A stretch of DNA of 64,000 bases from Pseudoalteromonas luteoviolacea H33-S (GTDB taxonomy: Bacteria; Pseudomonadota; Gammaproteobacteria; Enterobacterales; Alteromonadaceae), in the NCBI RefSeq assembly GCF_001625695.1, contig NZ_AUXY01000122.1, positions 62,001-126,000 of the forward strand, written 5' to 3'. This document shows positions 9,601 to 20,551 of this stretch, one piece after another; the first letter of the stretch is position 1, and each line of letters begins with the position of its first letter. Position numbers and translations under genes: made by a program. The notes beneath the pieces were generated by a model, which ran no database searches, was not told the DNA's origin, and was given only the letters and a program-made list of their open reading frames with translations.

Positions 9601-9610
9601 ACCTGCTCTT
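9587..9610. terminator. Terminator palindrome at the panE-like / thiI convergence
   Basis: A 24-bp perfect palindrome (aagagcaggttt / aaacctgctctt) includes the panE-like stop codon and ends 3 nt before the thiI stop. On the minus strand it is followed by TTTGTTTTATTT, giving a classic intrinsic terminator for thiI. Confidence 0.8.
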
Positions 9611-9612
9611 AT

Positions 9613-11070
9613 TTATGGGCGATAAACTTTGACTTTAGTAAAGCCATTTTCATGTAAAATGAGTGCTTGTAACTGACTCATAACCCCTTTACTACAATAC
9701 AAATAATAATCTTTATCTTGAGGTAAGTCGCCAAACTTGGTTGCTAAACGGAAAAATGGCAGGTGGATAACTTCAATTCCCTCAATTTCCAGCGGATCGG
9801 CATCTTCTTCTTCTGGAGAGCGAATATCAACAACGACGGCATTTTCAGGAAGCTCTTTCACATTTTCAGCTTCTTTGACTTCTTCTTTCGCTTCCACCTC
9901 AATGTCACGAATATCTTTAATCACCGCATTATCAACAACTGTATTCAGTACATCAAAATCGAAATTCGCTTCTTCAGCTTCAATTTTTTCCAGTACCGCT
10001 TTAACTGTCGGCTTTTTAGAGATAACACCACAGTACTCTGGCATTGCTTCTGCCATTTCACAAGTACCAATTTCACGTGCAATTCGAATGATCTCTTCTT
10101 TGTCGTTTTGGATAAGCGGCCTTAAAATCAAAGTTTCAGTCACACGGTCAATCACACTTAAATTGGCCAGAGTCTGACTCGATACTTGACCGATACTTTC
10201 ACCCGTTACTAATGCTTGAATACCTAACTTTTGGGCAACTGCACTGCCAGCACGCATCATCATACGCTTTAAGATCACACCCATTTGGCTGTTTTCTACA
10301 TTTTCTAGTATTTCCGCAACAACAGGTTCAAAGTCAACGGTAATGAACTTCACCTTATGCGTTGAACTGTATTGCTTCCACAGATAATGGCTCACTTGCT
10401 TTACACCAATTTCGTGCGCGGCACCGCCTAGGTTAAAGAACAAGAAGTGCGTACGCGCCCCTTTTCTGATCATTTGATAACTGGCAACACCAGAGTCAAA
10501 CCCACCTGACATTAGAGACAGTACATCTTCTTGCGTTGGTAAAGGGAAGCCACCTAATCCACGATATTGTGCACGTACGATATAGGCAAATTGATCTTTA
10601 ATTTCAATTTTTACGGTTTCTTCTGGGCGAGTTAACTTTACACTTGCCGTTTCAACGTTTTGATTTAAACCACCGCCGACATAACGCTCAACATCACTTG
10701 AAGTAAAATCATGCTTGCCTTGGCGCTTCACTCGTACACAAAACGTCTTATTTTCAATTTGCTCACGCACCAACGGCAAAGTATGTTGATATATATCATC
10801 CAGCGTTTCAAAGCTGACTTCTTGTACTTCTAAAAATAACGTCACACCAGGTACACGTTTAAGGCCATCAATAAGTGCTAATCGTGTTGTATCATCGCAA
10901 AGCTGACTAACAACCGTAATGTTATCCCAATTGTTTTTCACAAAAACCTTTTCATCAACTCGACCGAGCAAAAGCTTGATGTTTTTTTCTAAGATTTTAG
11001 TAAAACGCTTGCGCACTGATTTACTTTTGATGACGATCTCAGGATGCAGCTTGACGATAAATTTAAGCAT
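9613..11070 (-). CDS. thiI: tRNA 4-thiouridine synthase / thiamine sulfur carrier enzyme
   Basis: Uses IscS-derived persulfide to make 4-thiouridine at position 8 of tRNA, a near-UV sensor, and feeds sulfur into thiazole synthesis for thiamine. The 485 residues show an N-terminal ferredoxin-like plus THUMP region (about 1-165). The PP-loop ATPase motif SGGFDS is at 188-193. A C-terminal rhodanese domain carries the persulfide cysteine at C459 in YLYCSKG, equivalent to C456 of E. coli. C344 is the probable partner. A D/E-rich linker precedes the rhodanese domain. The length agrees with E. coli ThiI (482). Monocistronic between two hairpins. Confidence 0.95.
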   Translation of the reverse strand: MLKFIVKLHPEIVIKSKSVRKRFTKILEKNIKLLLGRVDEKVFVKNNWDNITVVSQLCDDTTRLALIDGLKRVPGVTLFLEVQEVSFETLDDIYQHTLPLVREQIENKTFCVRVKRQGKHDFTSSDVERYVGGGLNQNVETASVKLTRPEETVKIEIKDQFAYIVRAQYRGLGGFPLPTQEDVLSLMSGGFDSGVASYQMIRKGARTHFLFFNLGGAAHEIGVKQVSHYLWKQYSSTHKVKFITVDFEPVVAEILENVENSQMGVILKRMMMRAGSAVAQKLGIQALVTGESIGQVSSQTLANLSVIDRVTETLILRPLIQNDKEEIIRIAREIGTCEMAEAMPEYCGVISKKPTVKAVLEKIEAEEANFDFDVLNTVVDNAVIKDIRDIEVEAKEEVKEAENVKELPENAVVVDIRSPEEEDADPLEIEGIEVIHLPFFRLATKFGDLPQDKDYYLYCSKGVMSQLQALILHENGFTKVKVYRP

Positions 11071-11203
11071 ATGAAGTTACTCGCTGGTGTGAAACTATAA
11101 ACGCATAAGACGTTGAATCATTTTAAGGCGCGGGATTATAGCAAACTTATTAAAGACTAGGAAATAATCAGGGTGATTGGCAACTTGTATAAATAATAAG
11201 GCT

Positions 11204-11227
11204 AGCTGCCAGCCATAACTGGCAGCT
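11204..11227 (-). terminator. Terminator downstream of the TetR gene
   Basis: Stem agctgccag / ctggcagct with a 6-nt loop, 15 bp beyond the TetR stop. On the minus strand it is followed by a T-rich stretch (TTATTATTT). Confidence 0.65.
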
Positions 11228-11241
11228 TGATAGATAAAAGG

Positions 11242-11898
11242 TTATGCAATACTCGGCAAGCTAGTATCTGCTTGTTCTTGATAATAATCACGCAGCTGTG
11301 CGATTTTTTCACTGCTCATTTGGGTCGCATAAGGCTTAAATAACATCAATACCTTGACGATACCATTGTAAATATCTTTTTGCTCCAACACCCCGGTTAA
11401 TCTTCTTGCTTTAACATAAGGCGTCCAGAAACTCACAACCATTTTAAGCATATGCGCAAGCTCATCGACATCATAATCTTCAATATCAATCACTCCAGCA
11501 CTGCGCAGGCCAATGACCACAGCTTTTACCTGTTCGAATAATTGAGACTGAAATTCAATGTAATCCTTTTTTAAGCCCTTATCACGCGCCAAAATATCAG
11601 TAAGGTTGTCGTAAAAAAAATGGTATCGCCACATCAATTCAAACAGCGAGTCCAAATACTGAGTTAGCTGCTCAAGTGGCTCATGCTCAATACTCAATGG
11701 TTTGAAATGCGTGCTCAAATGCTCACTGTAGAGAGAGAAAATATGCCTAATAATATCTTCTTTATTTTTGAAGTGATAATACAAATTTCCTGGGCTTATC
11801 CCCATATTTGATGCTATATGATTCGTAGTGATCGCTCGCTCGCCATGAAGATTAAACAAGGCAATACTCGTACGAATTATTTTTTCCTTGGTATTCAT
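11242..11898 (-). CDS. TetR/AcrR family transcriptional regulator
   Basis: A 218-residue repressor-type protein. The N-terminal helix-turn-helix is typical (residues about 5-50: KIIRTSIALFNLHG, then ITTNHIASNMGISPGNLYYHF, then KEDII). The remaining 160 residues are an all-helical ligand domain without recognisable specificity. The frame extends upstream to a TTG, but the ATG at 11898 has a well-placed GAGAG six bases before it and is preferred. It has its own terminator. The gene is divergent from coaD, and the 170-bp gap probably contains its operator; no clean long palindrome stood out there. The regulated target could be elsewhere. Confidence 0.88.
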   Translation of the reverse strand: MNTKEKIIRTSIALFNLHGERAITTNHIASNMGISPGNLYYHFKNKEDIIRHIFSLYSEHLSTHFKPLSIEHEPLEQLTQYLDSLFELMWRYHFFYDNLTDILARDKGLKKDYIEFQSQLFEQVKAVVIGLRSAGVIDIEDYDVDELAHMLKMVVSFWTPYVKARRLTGVLEQKDIYNGIVKVLMLFKPYATQMSSEKIAQLRDYYQEQADTSLPSIA

Positions 11899-12035
11899 AT
11901 CCAACTCTCTTTACACGCTTAATTGAAGTAATGGCTTACGGCCACTTGGTTAATTGAAAATAGCACTAAACATATACAAGGTTAAATGAGCAAATTTGAA
12001 AGCAGACCAGTGAATTTGCTTCAGAAGCTTGCTAA

Positions 12036-13903
<1,868 letters not shown>

Positions 13904-13913
13904 CGCAACTCGT

Positions 13914-13942
13914 GCTGTTATTAGTATCACATTAATAACAGC
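13914..13942. terminator. Hairpin between the Wzi-like gene and the convergent membrane-protein gene
   Basis: A perfect 10-bp stem gctgttatta / taataacagc with a 9-nt loop fills the gap between the two convergent stops. It has only weak T-tracts on either side. Confidence 0.55.
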
Positions 13943-14464
13943 CTAAACCTTAGCTGAAACTGGATCTTTTGAGAGCTTACGAGTCATTAATTGCAAACCT
14001 AAAAAGTCTCGGTTAAGGATCACAACACTCACCATAATTAGATCGACAATGTTCACTGCAGATGAGTAGAAGTACCATAGAGCCCAAGGTTCTTTTGTCC
14101 CAAGTAAATGCGAGTCGATAAACATAACTAGAAATAGTATCGCGTTAATGGCCAATCCAGTACAACAATAAACATAACATGATTGCTTTTGTGCATTTCT
14201 AAATAAAAGATATTTGGCAAGTACTATCGCAGCTAGTGTCACGACGTCGTAAAGAAAATAGATGGCAAAATCGAAAGATTCAAAGTTTGCAGGTGTAGTT
14301 AAATCACTCAAGCTATATGAAACAGCTAAAATAGATGCGCATGCTAAAGCTTGCACATTTTTATTAACGGCCAGTATGTAAAAAGATACATGAAGTAAAC
14401 TGGCCATAAAAAAGCCCCAAATTACAAGGGCTCCGATACTTAATCCGAAATAGTCAAATGCCAT
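13943..14464 (-). CDS. Membrane protein of unknown function, partner of the GG-leader peptide
   Basis: I do not recognise a family. The 173 residues hold about five hydrophobic helices (near 8-30, 36-54, 67-87, 98-117 and 132-151). The loops are short, with a basic C-terminal tail (TRKLSKDPVSAKV) and several cysteines (CYVYCC) in the middle. The ATG overlaps the stop of the upstream 55-residue peptide gene (TAATG), so translation is almost certainly coupled. Such a compact polytopic protein behind a double-glycine peptide could be an immunity protein, a maturation or export aid, or a receptor; the sequence does not decide. Convergent with the Wzi-like gene. Confidence 0.7.
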   Translation of the reverse strand: MAFDYFGLSIGALVIWGFFMASLLHVSFYILAVNKNVQALACASILAVSYSLSDLTTPANFESFDFAIYFLYDVVTLAAIVLAKYLLFRNAQKQSCYVYCCTGLAINAILFLVMFIDSHLLGTKEPWALWYFYSSAVNIVDLIMVSVVILNRDFLGLQLMTRKLSKDPVSAKV

Positions 14465-14631
14465 TATCTACGTTGAGTATATGAAAAGCGCCTTTTAGGA
14501 TAATTACCGCTAGCACGCCCACCAGAAACTGCTTTCAAGTTTTCCAAAGATGTAATTACATTAACAGAAGTTGTCTTTGTTTTTCCAGACTTTTTAGATG
14601 AGTCGAAATTTTCGATAGTTAAGTTAAACAT
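14464..14631 (-). CDS. Small basic peptide with double-glycine-type leader (55 aa)
   Basis: The frame opens at an ATG (14631) preceded by AGAGG at ideal spacing, and its TAA shares a base with the next gene's ATG. The product has a polar Lys/Thr/Ser-rich N-terminus and then SLENLKAVSGG. This resembles the double-glycine leader of class II bacteriocins and microcins: hydrophobic at -4, -7 and -10, acidic at -9, GG at -2/-1. Cleavage after G38 would leave a 17-residue core, RASGNYPKRRFSYTQRR, with six arginine/lysine and two tyrosine residues and no cysteine. The leader is longer than usual (38 residues). No C39-peptidase ABC transporter is in the window. Not assignable to a known family by eye. 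Confidence 0.65.
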   Translation of the reverse strand: MFNLTIENFDSSKKSGKTKTTSVNVITSLENLKAVSGGRASGNYPKRRFSYTQRR

Positions 14632-15085
14632 TGCTTTCCCTCTATATGAATTTATTCATTTCAGCTATCACAACAAAATGAAAAGCTAAAACTCTAGAAC
14701 TCATATATAAGCAACAAGCAGGCCAATTAAAAACAAAAACAAAACAAAAAATTTACGACAAACTAATATGGACAATAATTAACCTCATGATTTTTATATG
14801 AACAATAAAATTATTTTCTTTATAACAACTATAACCACATGAATAAAGATGAAATTTGCAACATTTCATTTTATTAACAAAGTACTTTGTAAACAATTCA
14901 CATTCATACGCCCCAAAAAAGGGAAGTAAATATGAATTAAATCATAACCTTGTGTAATCACATAAGATTAAATAGATATGAAAGAAAGGAACATGCAGAT
15001 TAGTAGTAGGGAAAATAAAGCACATAAAAGGGACAAAAAAGGTTAACGTACGCAACAGTGAAAAAATCATGTAAACACAATTTTT
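14632..15085. other. A+T-rich intergenic region upstream of the peptide gene
   Basis: About 450 bp of strikingly A+T-rich DNA with no convincing gene. It holds a perfect 14-bp palindrome ACAAAGTACTTTGT (14877-14890) and an imperfect repeat ATGAAAT/ATTTCAT just left of it (about 14848-14870). Promoter and operator sites of the leftward peptide-membrane protein unit should lie here. Only very short frames without a convincing coding signature are present. Confidence 0.5.
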
Positions 15086-15116
15086 TTGAGCGAGGTATAA
15101 AAAATACCTCTCTCAA
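15086..15116 (-). terminator. Hairpin downstream of argH
   Basis: An extended stem (ttgag.gaggtat / atacctc.ctcaa, one mismatch) starts 18 bp beyond the argH stop, at the end of the argCBFGH operon. The flanking AATT/A-run sequence extends the fold. A clear T-run on the minus strand is lacking. Confidence 0.6.
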
Positions 15117-15133
15117 TTGAGGATATAAGGTAC

Positions 15134-16510
15134 TTATTTTTCGATAGCGCCTTTAAAGTGATTAATTGCAGCCATCACTTGCGGCAAAGAGGTGCCACCC
15201 AAAGCTTGCCTTGCGGCAATACAAGCGGCAATTTCTAACCGTGGATAAACATCACTGTCAATTTTTGGGCATACGAGTTTAAACTCATCCAAAGCAAGCT
15301 CTTCTAAATTCTTGCCCTGCTCAATGGCGATTTGCACCAATTGTCCAACTATGTGATGCCCTTCTCTAAAAGGCACGCCTTTGGCGACAAGATAATCTGC
15401 AAGTTCAGTTGCATTAGCGTGCCCGCCCTGCGCAGCCTTTAAGGTCGCTTCAGCATTCACTTTCACCCCTTTAATACAAGATTCCGCCATATGAATACAT
15501 GCGATCCACGTTGGTAGAGCATCAAAAAGACCTTCTTTATCTTCTTGCATATCTTTGTTATAGGCCAAAGGTAGTGCTTTAAGTGTCATCATCATGGCGC
15601 TAAATGCGCCAAAAACACGTCCTGTTTTGCCTCGAATTAACTCCAGTGCATCTGGGTTTTTCTTCTGCGGCATTAAGGATGAGCCAGACGTCACGTTATC
15701 TGCCAATTCAATAAAACCTGACTCGCCACTGTTATAAAAGATCATGTCTTCAGCAAGACGCGAGAGGTGCATCATTGAAATAGACGCACAGCTTAGTAGT
15801 TCTACCACAAAGTCTCTATCAGAGACGGCATCTAAACTGTTACGCGTCGCACTTTTAAACCCTAACTGTGTCGCTAAGTGTTCTCTATCAATGGCGTAAG
15901 CCGTACCAGCCAATGCTCCCGAGCCCAAGGGACATTCATTGAGACGTTCAATGGCATCATTCAAGCGTGAAACATCTCTGGTTAACATCTCTACATACGC
16001 CATGCACCAATGGCTAAACAGCACAGGTTGCGCACGCTGCAAATGAGTATAACCAGGTAAAATAGTCTCTAACTCTCGCTCAGCCAGCTGCACAAGCGCA
16101 CATTGCAGTGACTTAATTGCCGTGACAATTTGCTCAGCGGTTTGACGTGACCACAAGCGAAAATCCGTAGAAACCTGATCGTTGCGACTGCGGCCCGTAT
16201 GTAGCTTTTTACCTAAATCTCCCACTTTTTCTATCAGCTTTGCTTCTACATAAGAGTGAATATCTTCGTAGCCACTGCATGCTATTGACGCCCTATCTTG
16301 CACGGACTCTTCTAGCAGTGAATTTAGAGCAGCGACAAGCTGCCCACACTCTTCTTTTGTCAAAACTCCGACTTGCTCAAGTGCGCCAGCCCATGCAATT
16401 GAACCGACAATATCTTGCTCAACCAACTGATAATCAAATGGTAATGAGTCATTAAATTGCTTAAATGCTTGATCTGGACCTGAAGAAAATCGTCCGCCCC
16501 ATAGTGCCAT
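15134..16510 (-). CDS. argH: Argininosuccinate lyase
   Basis: Last step of arginine synthesis: splits argininosuccinate into arginine and fumarate. The 458 residues begin [12 protein letters not shown] and carry the fumarase-superfamily signature [12 protein letters not shown], which includes the catalytic serine loop. HTGRSRNDQ and YTHLQRAQP are also present. The frame extends 7 codons to a TTG, but AAGGAG lies before the internal ATG, which is the family start. The length equals the stand-alone E. coli enzyme: there is no C-terminal acetyltransferase (ArgA-like) domain as in the argH(A) fusions of some marine relatives. Distal gene of argCBFGH, 21 nt after argG. Confidence 0.96.
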   Translation of the reverse strand: MALWGGRFSSGPDQAFKQFNDSLPFDYQLVEQDIVGSIAWAGALEQVGVLTKEECGQLVAALNSLLEESVQDRASIACSGYEDIHSYVEAKLIEKVGDLGKKLHTGRSRNDQVSTDFRLWSRQTAEQIVTAIKSLQCALVQLAERELETILPGYTHLQRAQPVLFSHWCMAYVEMLTRDVSRLNDAIERLNECPLGSGALAGTAYAIDREHLATQLGFKSATRNSLDAVSDRDFVVELLSCASISMMHLSRLAEDMIFYNSGESGFIELADNVTSGSSLMPQKKNPDALELIRGKTGRVFGAFSAMMMTLKALPLAYNKDMQEDKEGLFDALPTWIACIHMAESCIKGVKVNAEATLKAAQGGHANATELADYLVAKGVPFREGHHIVGQLVQIAIEQGKNLEELALDEFKLVCPKIDSDVYPRLEIAACIAARQALGGTSLPQVMAAINHFKGAIEK

Positions 16511-16531
16511 AACGTATAACTCCTTTACCAA

Positions 16532-17743
16532 CTAGGACTGTTTTTGCTTATTCAAAGCCGCAATTCGACTTGAAAGCGAGAACAAACGAATAAACCCTTC
16601 TGCGTGAGACTGGTCATATACATCATCTTCACCAAATGTGGCAAAGTCTTCGCTATATAGGCTATTCACGGATTGCTTTTGAACGGCAACAACTTGTCCT
16701 TTATATAGCTTTAGCACCACTTCACCCGTTGCGCAGTCTGCTAATGCCTGTGCAGCTGCCAAAATAGAGTCTTTGAGTGGTGTAAACCAACGGCCATCAT
16801 AAACCAGATGTGAAAACTCGCTGGCATACGTTTCTTTCCATTTGCGGCTTGATTTATCTAGTACCAACTCATCAATCGCTTGTAGCGCAGCCATGATCAC
16901 CGTACCTCCCGGTGTTTCATAACAGCCACGAGACTTCATCCCGACAAGACGGTTTTCTACGATATCAACACGGCCAACACCGTGTTTGGCTGCAATATCA
17001 TTGAGCGTCACTAAGCATTGGTAAGGACTGTATCGTTCACCATTGACAGCAACGACTTGACCTTGCTCCACTAAAACAGAAACAAATTCAGGTTTATCGG
17101 GCGCTTGCTCAGGCGATGAGGTCCAAGTCCACACTTGATTGCTTGGCTGATTCCAAGGGTTTTCAAGCTCTCCCCCCTCGTGAGAAATATGCCAAATATT
17201 GGCATCGCGGCTGTATATTTTTGTTGCTGATGCGGCACACGGAATATCTCTTTGTGCTAAGTAATCCAACAAAGACTCACGACTAGATAAGGTCCACTCT
17301 CGCCAAGGTGCAATCACTTTTAGATCAGGTGCTAAAGCAGCAAAACAAGACTCAAAGCGAACTTGATCATTACCTTTACCGGTACAGCCATGAGATAGCG
17401 CATCAGCACCGACTTTACGTGCCACTTCCACTTGTGCTTTGGCAATGATAGGACGTGCCATCGATGTCCCTAGTAAGTATGTGCCTTCATAAATAGCACC
17501 AGTTTGCAATGTCGGGTAAATATACTCACTCACCAACTCTTCTTTTAAGTCAACGACATAACATTCACTGGCACCAGAGGCAATGGCTTTTTCTTCTACA
17601 CCTGCGAGCTCTTCTTCACCTTGACCAACATCTGCAACGAAGGCGACTACTTCACACCCGTAGTTTTCTTTTAACCACGGTACGATGGCAGACGTGTCTA
17701 ATCCACCAGAATACGCCAAAACAACCTTCTTTACTTCACTCAT
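16532..17743 (-). CDS. argG: Argininosuccinate synthase
   Basis: Joins citrulline and aspartate with ATP to give argininosuccinate. The 403-residue protein has the N-type PP-loop motif SGGLDTS at residues 12-18. The family blocks [15 protein letters not shown] and [21 protein letters not shown] are also clear. The length is that of the short (type I) bacterial enzyme. It lies 15 nt downstream of argF and 21 nt upstream of argH in the operon. Regulation should follow the ARG boxes upstream of argC. Confidence 0.96.
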   Translation of the reverse strand: MSEVKKVVLAYSGGLDTSAIVPWLKENYGCEVVAFVADVGQGEEELAGVEEKAIASGASECYVVDLKEELVSEYIYPTLQTGAIYEGTYLLGTSMARPIIAKAQVEVARKVGADALSHGCTGKGNDQVRFESCFAALAPDLKVIAPWREWTLSSRESLLDYLAQRDIPCAASATKIYSRDANIWHISHEGGELENPWNQPSNQVWTWTSSPEQAPDKPEFVSVLVEQGQVVAVNGERYSPYQCLVTLNDIAAKHGVGRVDIVENRLVGMKSRGCYETPGGTVIMAALQAIDELVLDKSSRKWKETYASEFSHLVYDGRWFTPLKDSILAAAQALADCATGEVVLKLYKGQVVAVQKQSVNSLYSEDFATFGEDDVYDQSHAEGFIRLFSLSSRIAALNKQKQS

Positions 17744-17758
17744 CTTTTTTTAACCCTT

Positions 17759-18676
17759 TTAAAATTGCTTGCTTAACAAAGTGACCAGTAGCGCATTCTG
17801 GGCATGCATCCGGTTCTCAGCTTGTTGAATAATTTTTGAATTGTCGCCATCCATTACCGCAGACGTAATTTCATACTCTCTATGCGCAGGCTGGCAATGT
17901 AATACAGTTTGTGCCCCAGTCTGTTCTAACAGCTGAGTATTAATTTGATATGGCATGAATGTATCTTTTGCTTGCTCTAATGAAACATTCGAACCCATTG
18001 ACACCCAAGTGTCTGTATACAACACATTTGCCCCAGCTGCCGCTTCTACCCGATCACTGATCAAAATACTGGCGCCGTTTACGGCAGCCATCTGCTCTGC
18101 TTGCTTAACGATTTGCGCATCGGGTGAATGACCTTTAGGGCATACTGCAACAAAATCAGTGCCTAAACTCGCAGCCAACAACATGAGTGAATGCGTCACG
18201 TTATTCCCCTCACCCAAATATGCCAACTTCAAGCCGCTCACATCACCATACACTTCTTGCAATGTCATAAAATCAGCCAAAGCCTGACACGGGTGATACA
18301 GATCACATAAGCTATTCACTACGGGGACATTGGCAAATTCTGTAAGTGTTGATAGCGTGCTATGTTGGTTAACGCGGGCGACAATGGCATCAGCCCAAGT
18401 GGAAATATTCAGTGCAAAGTCCTTTACCGACTCACGACTACCCATTGCACCATTTTGCTGATCTAAATACACAGCATGGCCACCAAGTTTATTGATCCCA
18501 ATATCGAATGATAAGCGAGTCCGTAAGCTTGGTTTTTCAAATAAAGTAACTATCGATTGCCCAGCCAAAGCCTGCGAAAAATCCTGTGGCTGCGCTTTGA
18601 TCTGGTGCGCAAGATTGAATAGCTTTAATAGTGCTGCTTGGTCGAGCTCTAGGCCCGTAATGAATGACTGCGTCAT
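17759..18676 (-). CDS. argF: Ornithine carbamoyltransferase (motif-variant)
   Basis: Transfers the carbamoyl group to ornithine, making citrulline. The 305 residues align with the aspartate/ornithine carbamoyltransferase fold: carbamoyl-phosphate site EKPSLRTRLS (residues 48-56), HPCQALADF, the SMG loop in DTWVSMGSN, and HCQPAHREYE near the C-terminus. Two signatures differ from the textbook enzyme: SLRTR for STRTR, and HCQP for HCLP. Context (argB, argC, argE, argG, argH) makes an arginine role secure. Whether ornithine or an acylated ornithine is the substrate is less so. The true start is 26 codons inside the open frame, with AGGATA upstream, 8 nt after argB. Confidence 0.9.
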   Translation of the reverse strand: MTQSFITGLELDQAALLKLFNLAHQIKAQPQDFSQALAGQSIVTLFEKPSLRTRLSFDIGINKLGGHAVYLDQQNGAMGSRESVKDFALNISTWADAIVARVNQHSTLSTLTEFANVPVVNSLCDLYHPCQALADFMTLQEVYGDVSGLKLAYLGEGNNVTHSLMLLAASLGTDFVAVCPKGHSPDAQIVKQAEQMAAVNGASILISDRVEAAAGANVLYTDTWVSMGSNVSLEQAKDTFMPYQINTQLLEQTGAQTVLHCQPAHREYEITSAVMDGDNSKIIQQAENRMHAQNALLVTLLSKQF

Positions 18677-18684
18677 GTTATATC

Positions 18685-19473
18685 CTAAGGTAAAATTTTT
18701 GTTCCGACATGGTCGCCTTTTAATAAGGCAATTAAATTTTCTGGCTTTTGCCAACTTGAGATATACACACCACGTCGTAAATGTTGGGCAGCGTGAAGAC
18801 TGGTCTTAACTTTGACCTCCATCCCGCCCACAATCACCTTCTGCTGTATTAACTTATCGATTTGCGCTGCATCTAATGAATGCAGAGGCTGTTTTTGAGC
18901 ATCTAACACCGCTTCTACATCAGTCATGAACACCAATTCAGCGCCAATGTTTTGTGCTATTGCGGCGGCTGCCTCATCAGCATTGATATTATACAAACCA
19001 CCATCTTGACCTATCCCAACAGAACTCACTAAAGGAATACGTCCAAGCGCTAATAAGTTATCTAAAAGCCCAAGTCCTTCTTCAGCAACACAAGTACCGA
19101 CCTGCCCGAGCGCCTTGAGTTTTTGCTTAGCTAGAAACCCCGCCTCATACAAGCAAGTGCCAACAGGCTTGAGTCCCGCAACAATAGCTTGTGACATAAG
19201 CTGTTTGTTAGCACATCCCGCCAAAGCGCCGACTATGTAGGGTAATTGCTCTTTAGGGCTTATCCGTAAGCCTTGATGTTTAGCTGTTGCAAAGCCAGCA
19301 TCTTCTAGCCAGCGATCAACCAGTGCGCCACCACCGTGTACGAGTACAAACTGCTTGTCTTGATCTTTACTCAGGTCGTGTAAAACCTGAAATAGCGAAA
19401 GTGCAGCTTGCTCGGTATTCAATACAGCCCCACCTACTTTGATCACCCAAGTTTTTTTTGCTACTTGATTCAT
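18685..19473 (-). CDS. argB: Acetylglutamate kinase
   Basis: Phosphorylates N-acetylglutamate, second step of arginine synthesis. The 262 residues contain VIKVGGAVL at the N-terminus, the glycine-rich VHGGGALVD loop at about 44-52, and IGQDGGLYNINADEAAAAIA near 155-175, all typical amino-acid-kinase elements. It lacks an N-terminal extension, so it resembles the arginine-insensitive E. coli type. In that type the feedback point would be the acetylglutamate synthase, which is not in the window. Its ATG overlaps the argC stop (ATGA). Confidence 0.95.
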   Translation of the reverse strand: MNQVAKKTWVIKVGGAVLNTEQAALSLFQVLHDLSKDQDKQFVLVHGGGALVDRWLEDAGFATAKHQGLRISPKEQLPYIVGALAGCANKQLMSQAIVAGLKPVGTCLYEAGFLAKQKLKALGQVGTCVAEEGLGLLDNLLALGRIPLVSSVGIGQDGGLYNINADEAAAAIAQNIGAELVFMTDVEAVLDAQKQPLHSLDAAQIDKLIQQKVIVGGMEVKVKTSLHAAQHLRRGVYISSWQKPENLIALLKGDHVGTKILP

Positions 19474-20477
19474 CCTTTTAACCCCAAAGTAGGTGAAAAC
19501 TCACTGACAATATTCATACATTGAAGTGCTTGGCCCGCAGCGCCTTTCAGTAAATTATCAATTGCGACAACCACGATTAACTGCTGGCCTTGTTGCTGCC
19601 AACCTATATCTACAAACGGGGTATTCGCCGCCCCTTTAATAGATGGCATACTGCTACCTTTGAGGCGAATAAGCGGTTCATCTGCAAGGCACTGGTAAGC
19701 AGATTCAACCTCATGAGGTGTCACGCCTTCTTTTAACTGCACATAGATAGTTTCCAAGATCCCGCGTGCAAAATTACCTAAATGTGGTGTAAATAGAACT
19801 GGGTGATCCAGATACTGAGTGATTTCGGGGCCATGACGATGGTTAAATAAACCATAAGGAGATAAAGACACTTCACAAAACTGCGTAGCCAAAGATGCTT
19901 TTCTGCCCGCCCCTGTAACACCAGAAACCGCATTGATAATAATGGGCGATTCAGTGAGTAACCCAGCATTTTTAAGTGGTTTTAATGCATTTAACGCTGC
20001 GGTTGGATAACACCCTGCAACAGCAACCAACCGTGCATCTTTAATCGCAGTAGAGCACCACTCGGCCAAGCCATATTGAGCTTCATCTAGCAGTGCCTGA
20101 TATGGATGTTCAAATCCATAAAATGCTTGGTATTGAGAGGCATCAGCTAGGCGAAAGCCCCCTGACAAGTCAAAAACTTTTAACCCTAATTCGAGAAATT
20201 TAGGGGCCAGGGATACACTTACTTTATGGTCAGTACAAAGGCAAACGTAATCCGACTGCGCAGCAATTTGTGCGAAGGCTTGCTCTGTGAGTGGAGATAA
20301 TTCGATATCCAGTAAACCGCTATGTTCGGGATATAACGCGCTCAGCAACTTACCTTTGTCTAAGCTTTGCTCAGACACATAGCAGCTGATCAAATTAAAT
20401 TCAGGATGATTTGCTAGTAATTTGGCTAATTCTGCACCACTATATCCACTGGCGCCGATAATAGAAACATTTAACAT
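19470..20477 (-). CDS. argC: N-acetyl-gamma-glutamyl-phosphate reductase
   Basis: NADPH-dependent reduction of acetylglutamyl phosphate to the semialdehyde. The 335-residue protein starts with the nucleotide-binding IIGASGYSGAELAKLL. The catalytic cysteine is C156 in VAGCYPTAAL, the family signature. A conserved histidine lies in FNHRHGPEI. First gene of the argCBFGH operon, transcribed divergently from argE across a 167-bp control region with ARG boxes. Confidence 0.96.
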   Translation of the reverse strand: MLNVSIIGASGYSGAELAKLLANHPEFNLISCYVSEQSLDKGKLLSALYPEHSGLLDIELSPLTEQAFAQIAAQSDYVCLCTDHKVSVSLAPKFLELGLKVFDLSGGFRLADASQYQAFYGFEHPYQALLDEAQYGLAEWCSTAIKDARLVAVAGCYPTAALNALKPLKNAGLLTESPIIINAVSGVTGAGRKASLATQFCEVSLSPYGLFNHRHGPEITQYLDHPVLFTPHLGNFARGILETIYVQLKEGVTPHEVESAYQCLADEPLIRLKGSSMPSIKGAANTPFVDIGWQQQGQQLIVVVAIDNLLKGAAGQALQCMNIVSEFSPTLGLKG

Positions 20478-20551
20478 CGATAACTCTTTTTTAGTTAGTT
20501 GATTGGGGAGTCACACTTGCTATAGATGTCATGTTCTTCGCATCGCCACCC

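Noticed and set aside
9737-10177. Long plus-strand frames antisense to thiI
   Set aside because: Serine/threonine/isoleucine-rich shadows of the thiI coding sequence; thiI is unambiguous.
14994-15047. 17-codon plus-strand peptide (MQISSRENKAHKRDKKG) with an AAAGGA before its ATG
   Set aside because: Very short, in A+T-rich DNA where such signals arise by chance, and no support from context.
14942-15070. 43-codon hydrophobic minus-strand frame in the gap right of the peptide gene
   Set aside because: No Shine-Dalgarno, runs of Phe from T-rich DNA, no coupling to a neighbour.
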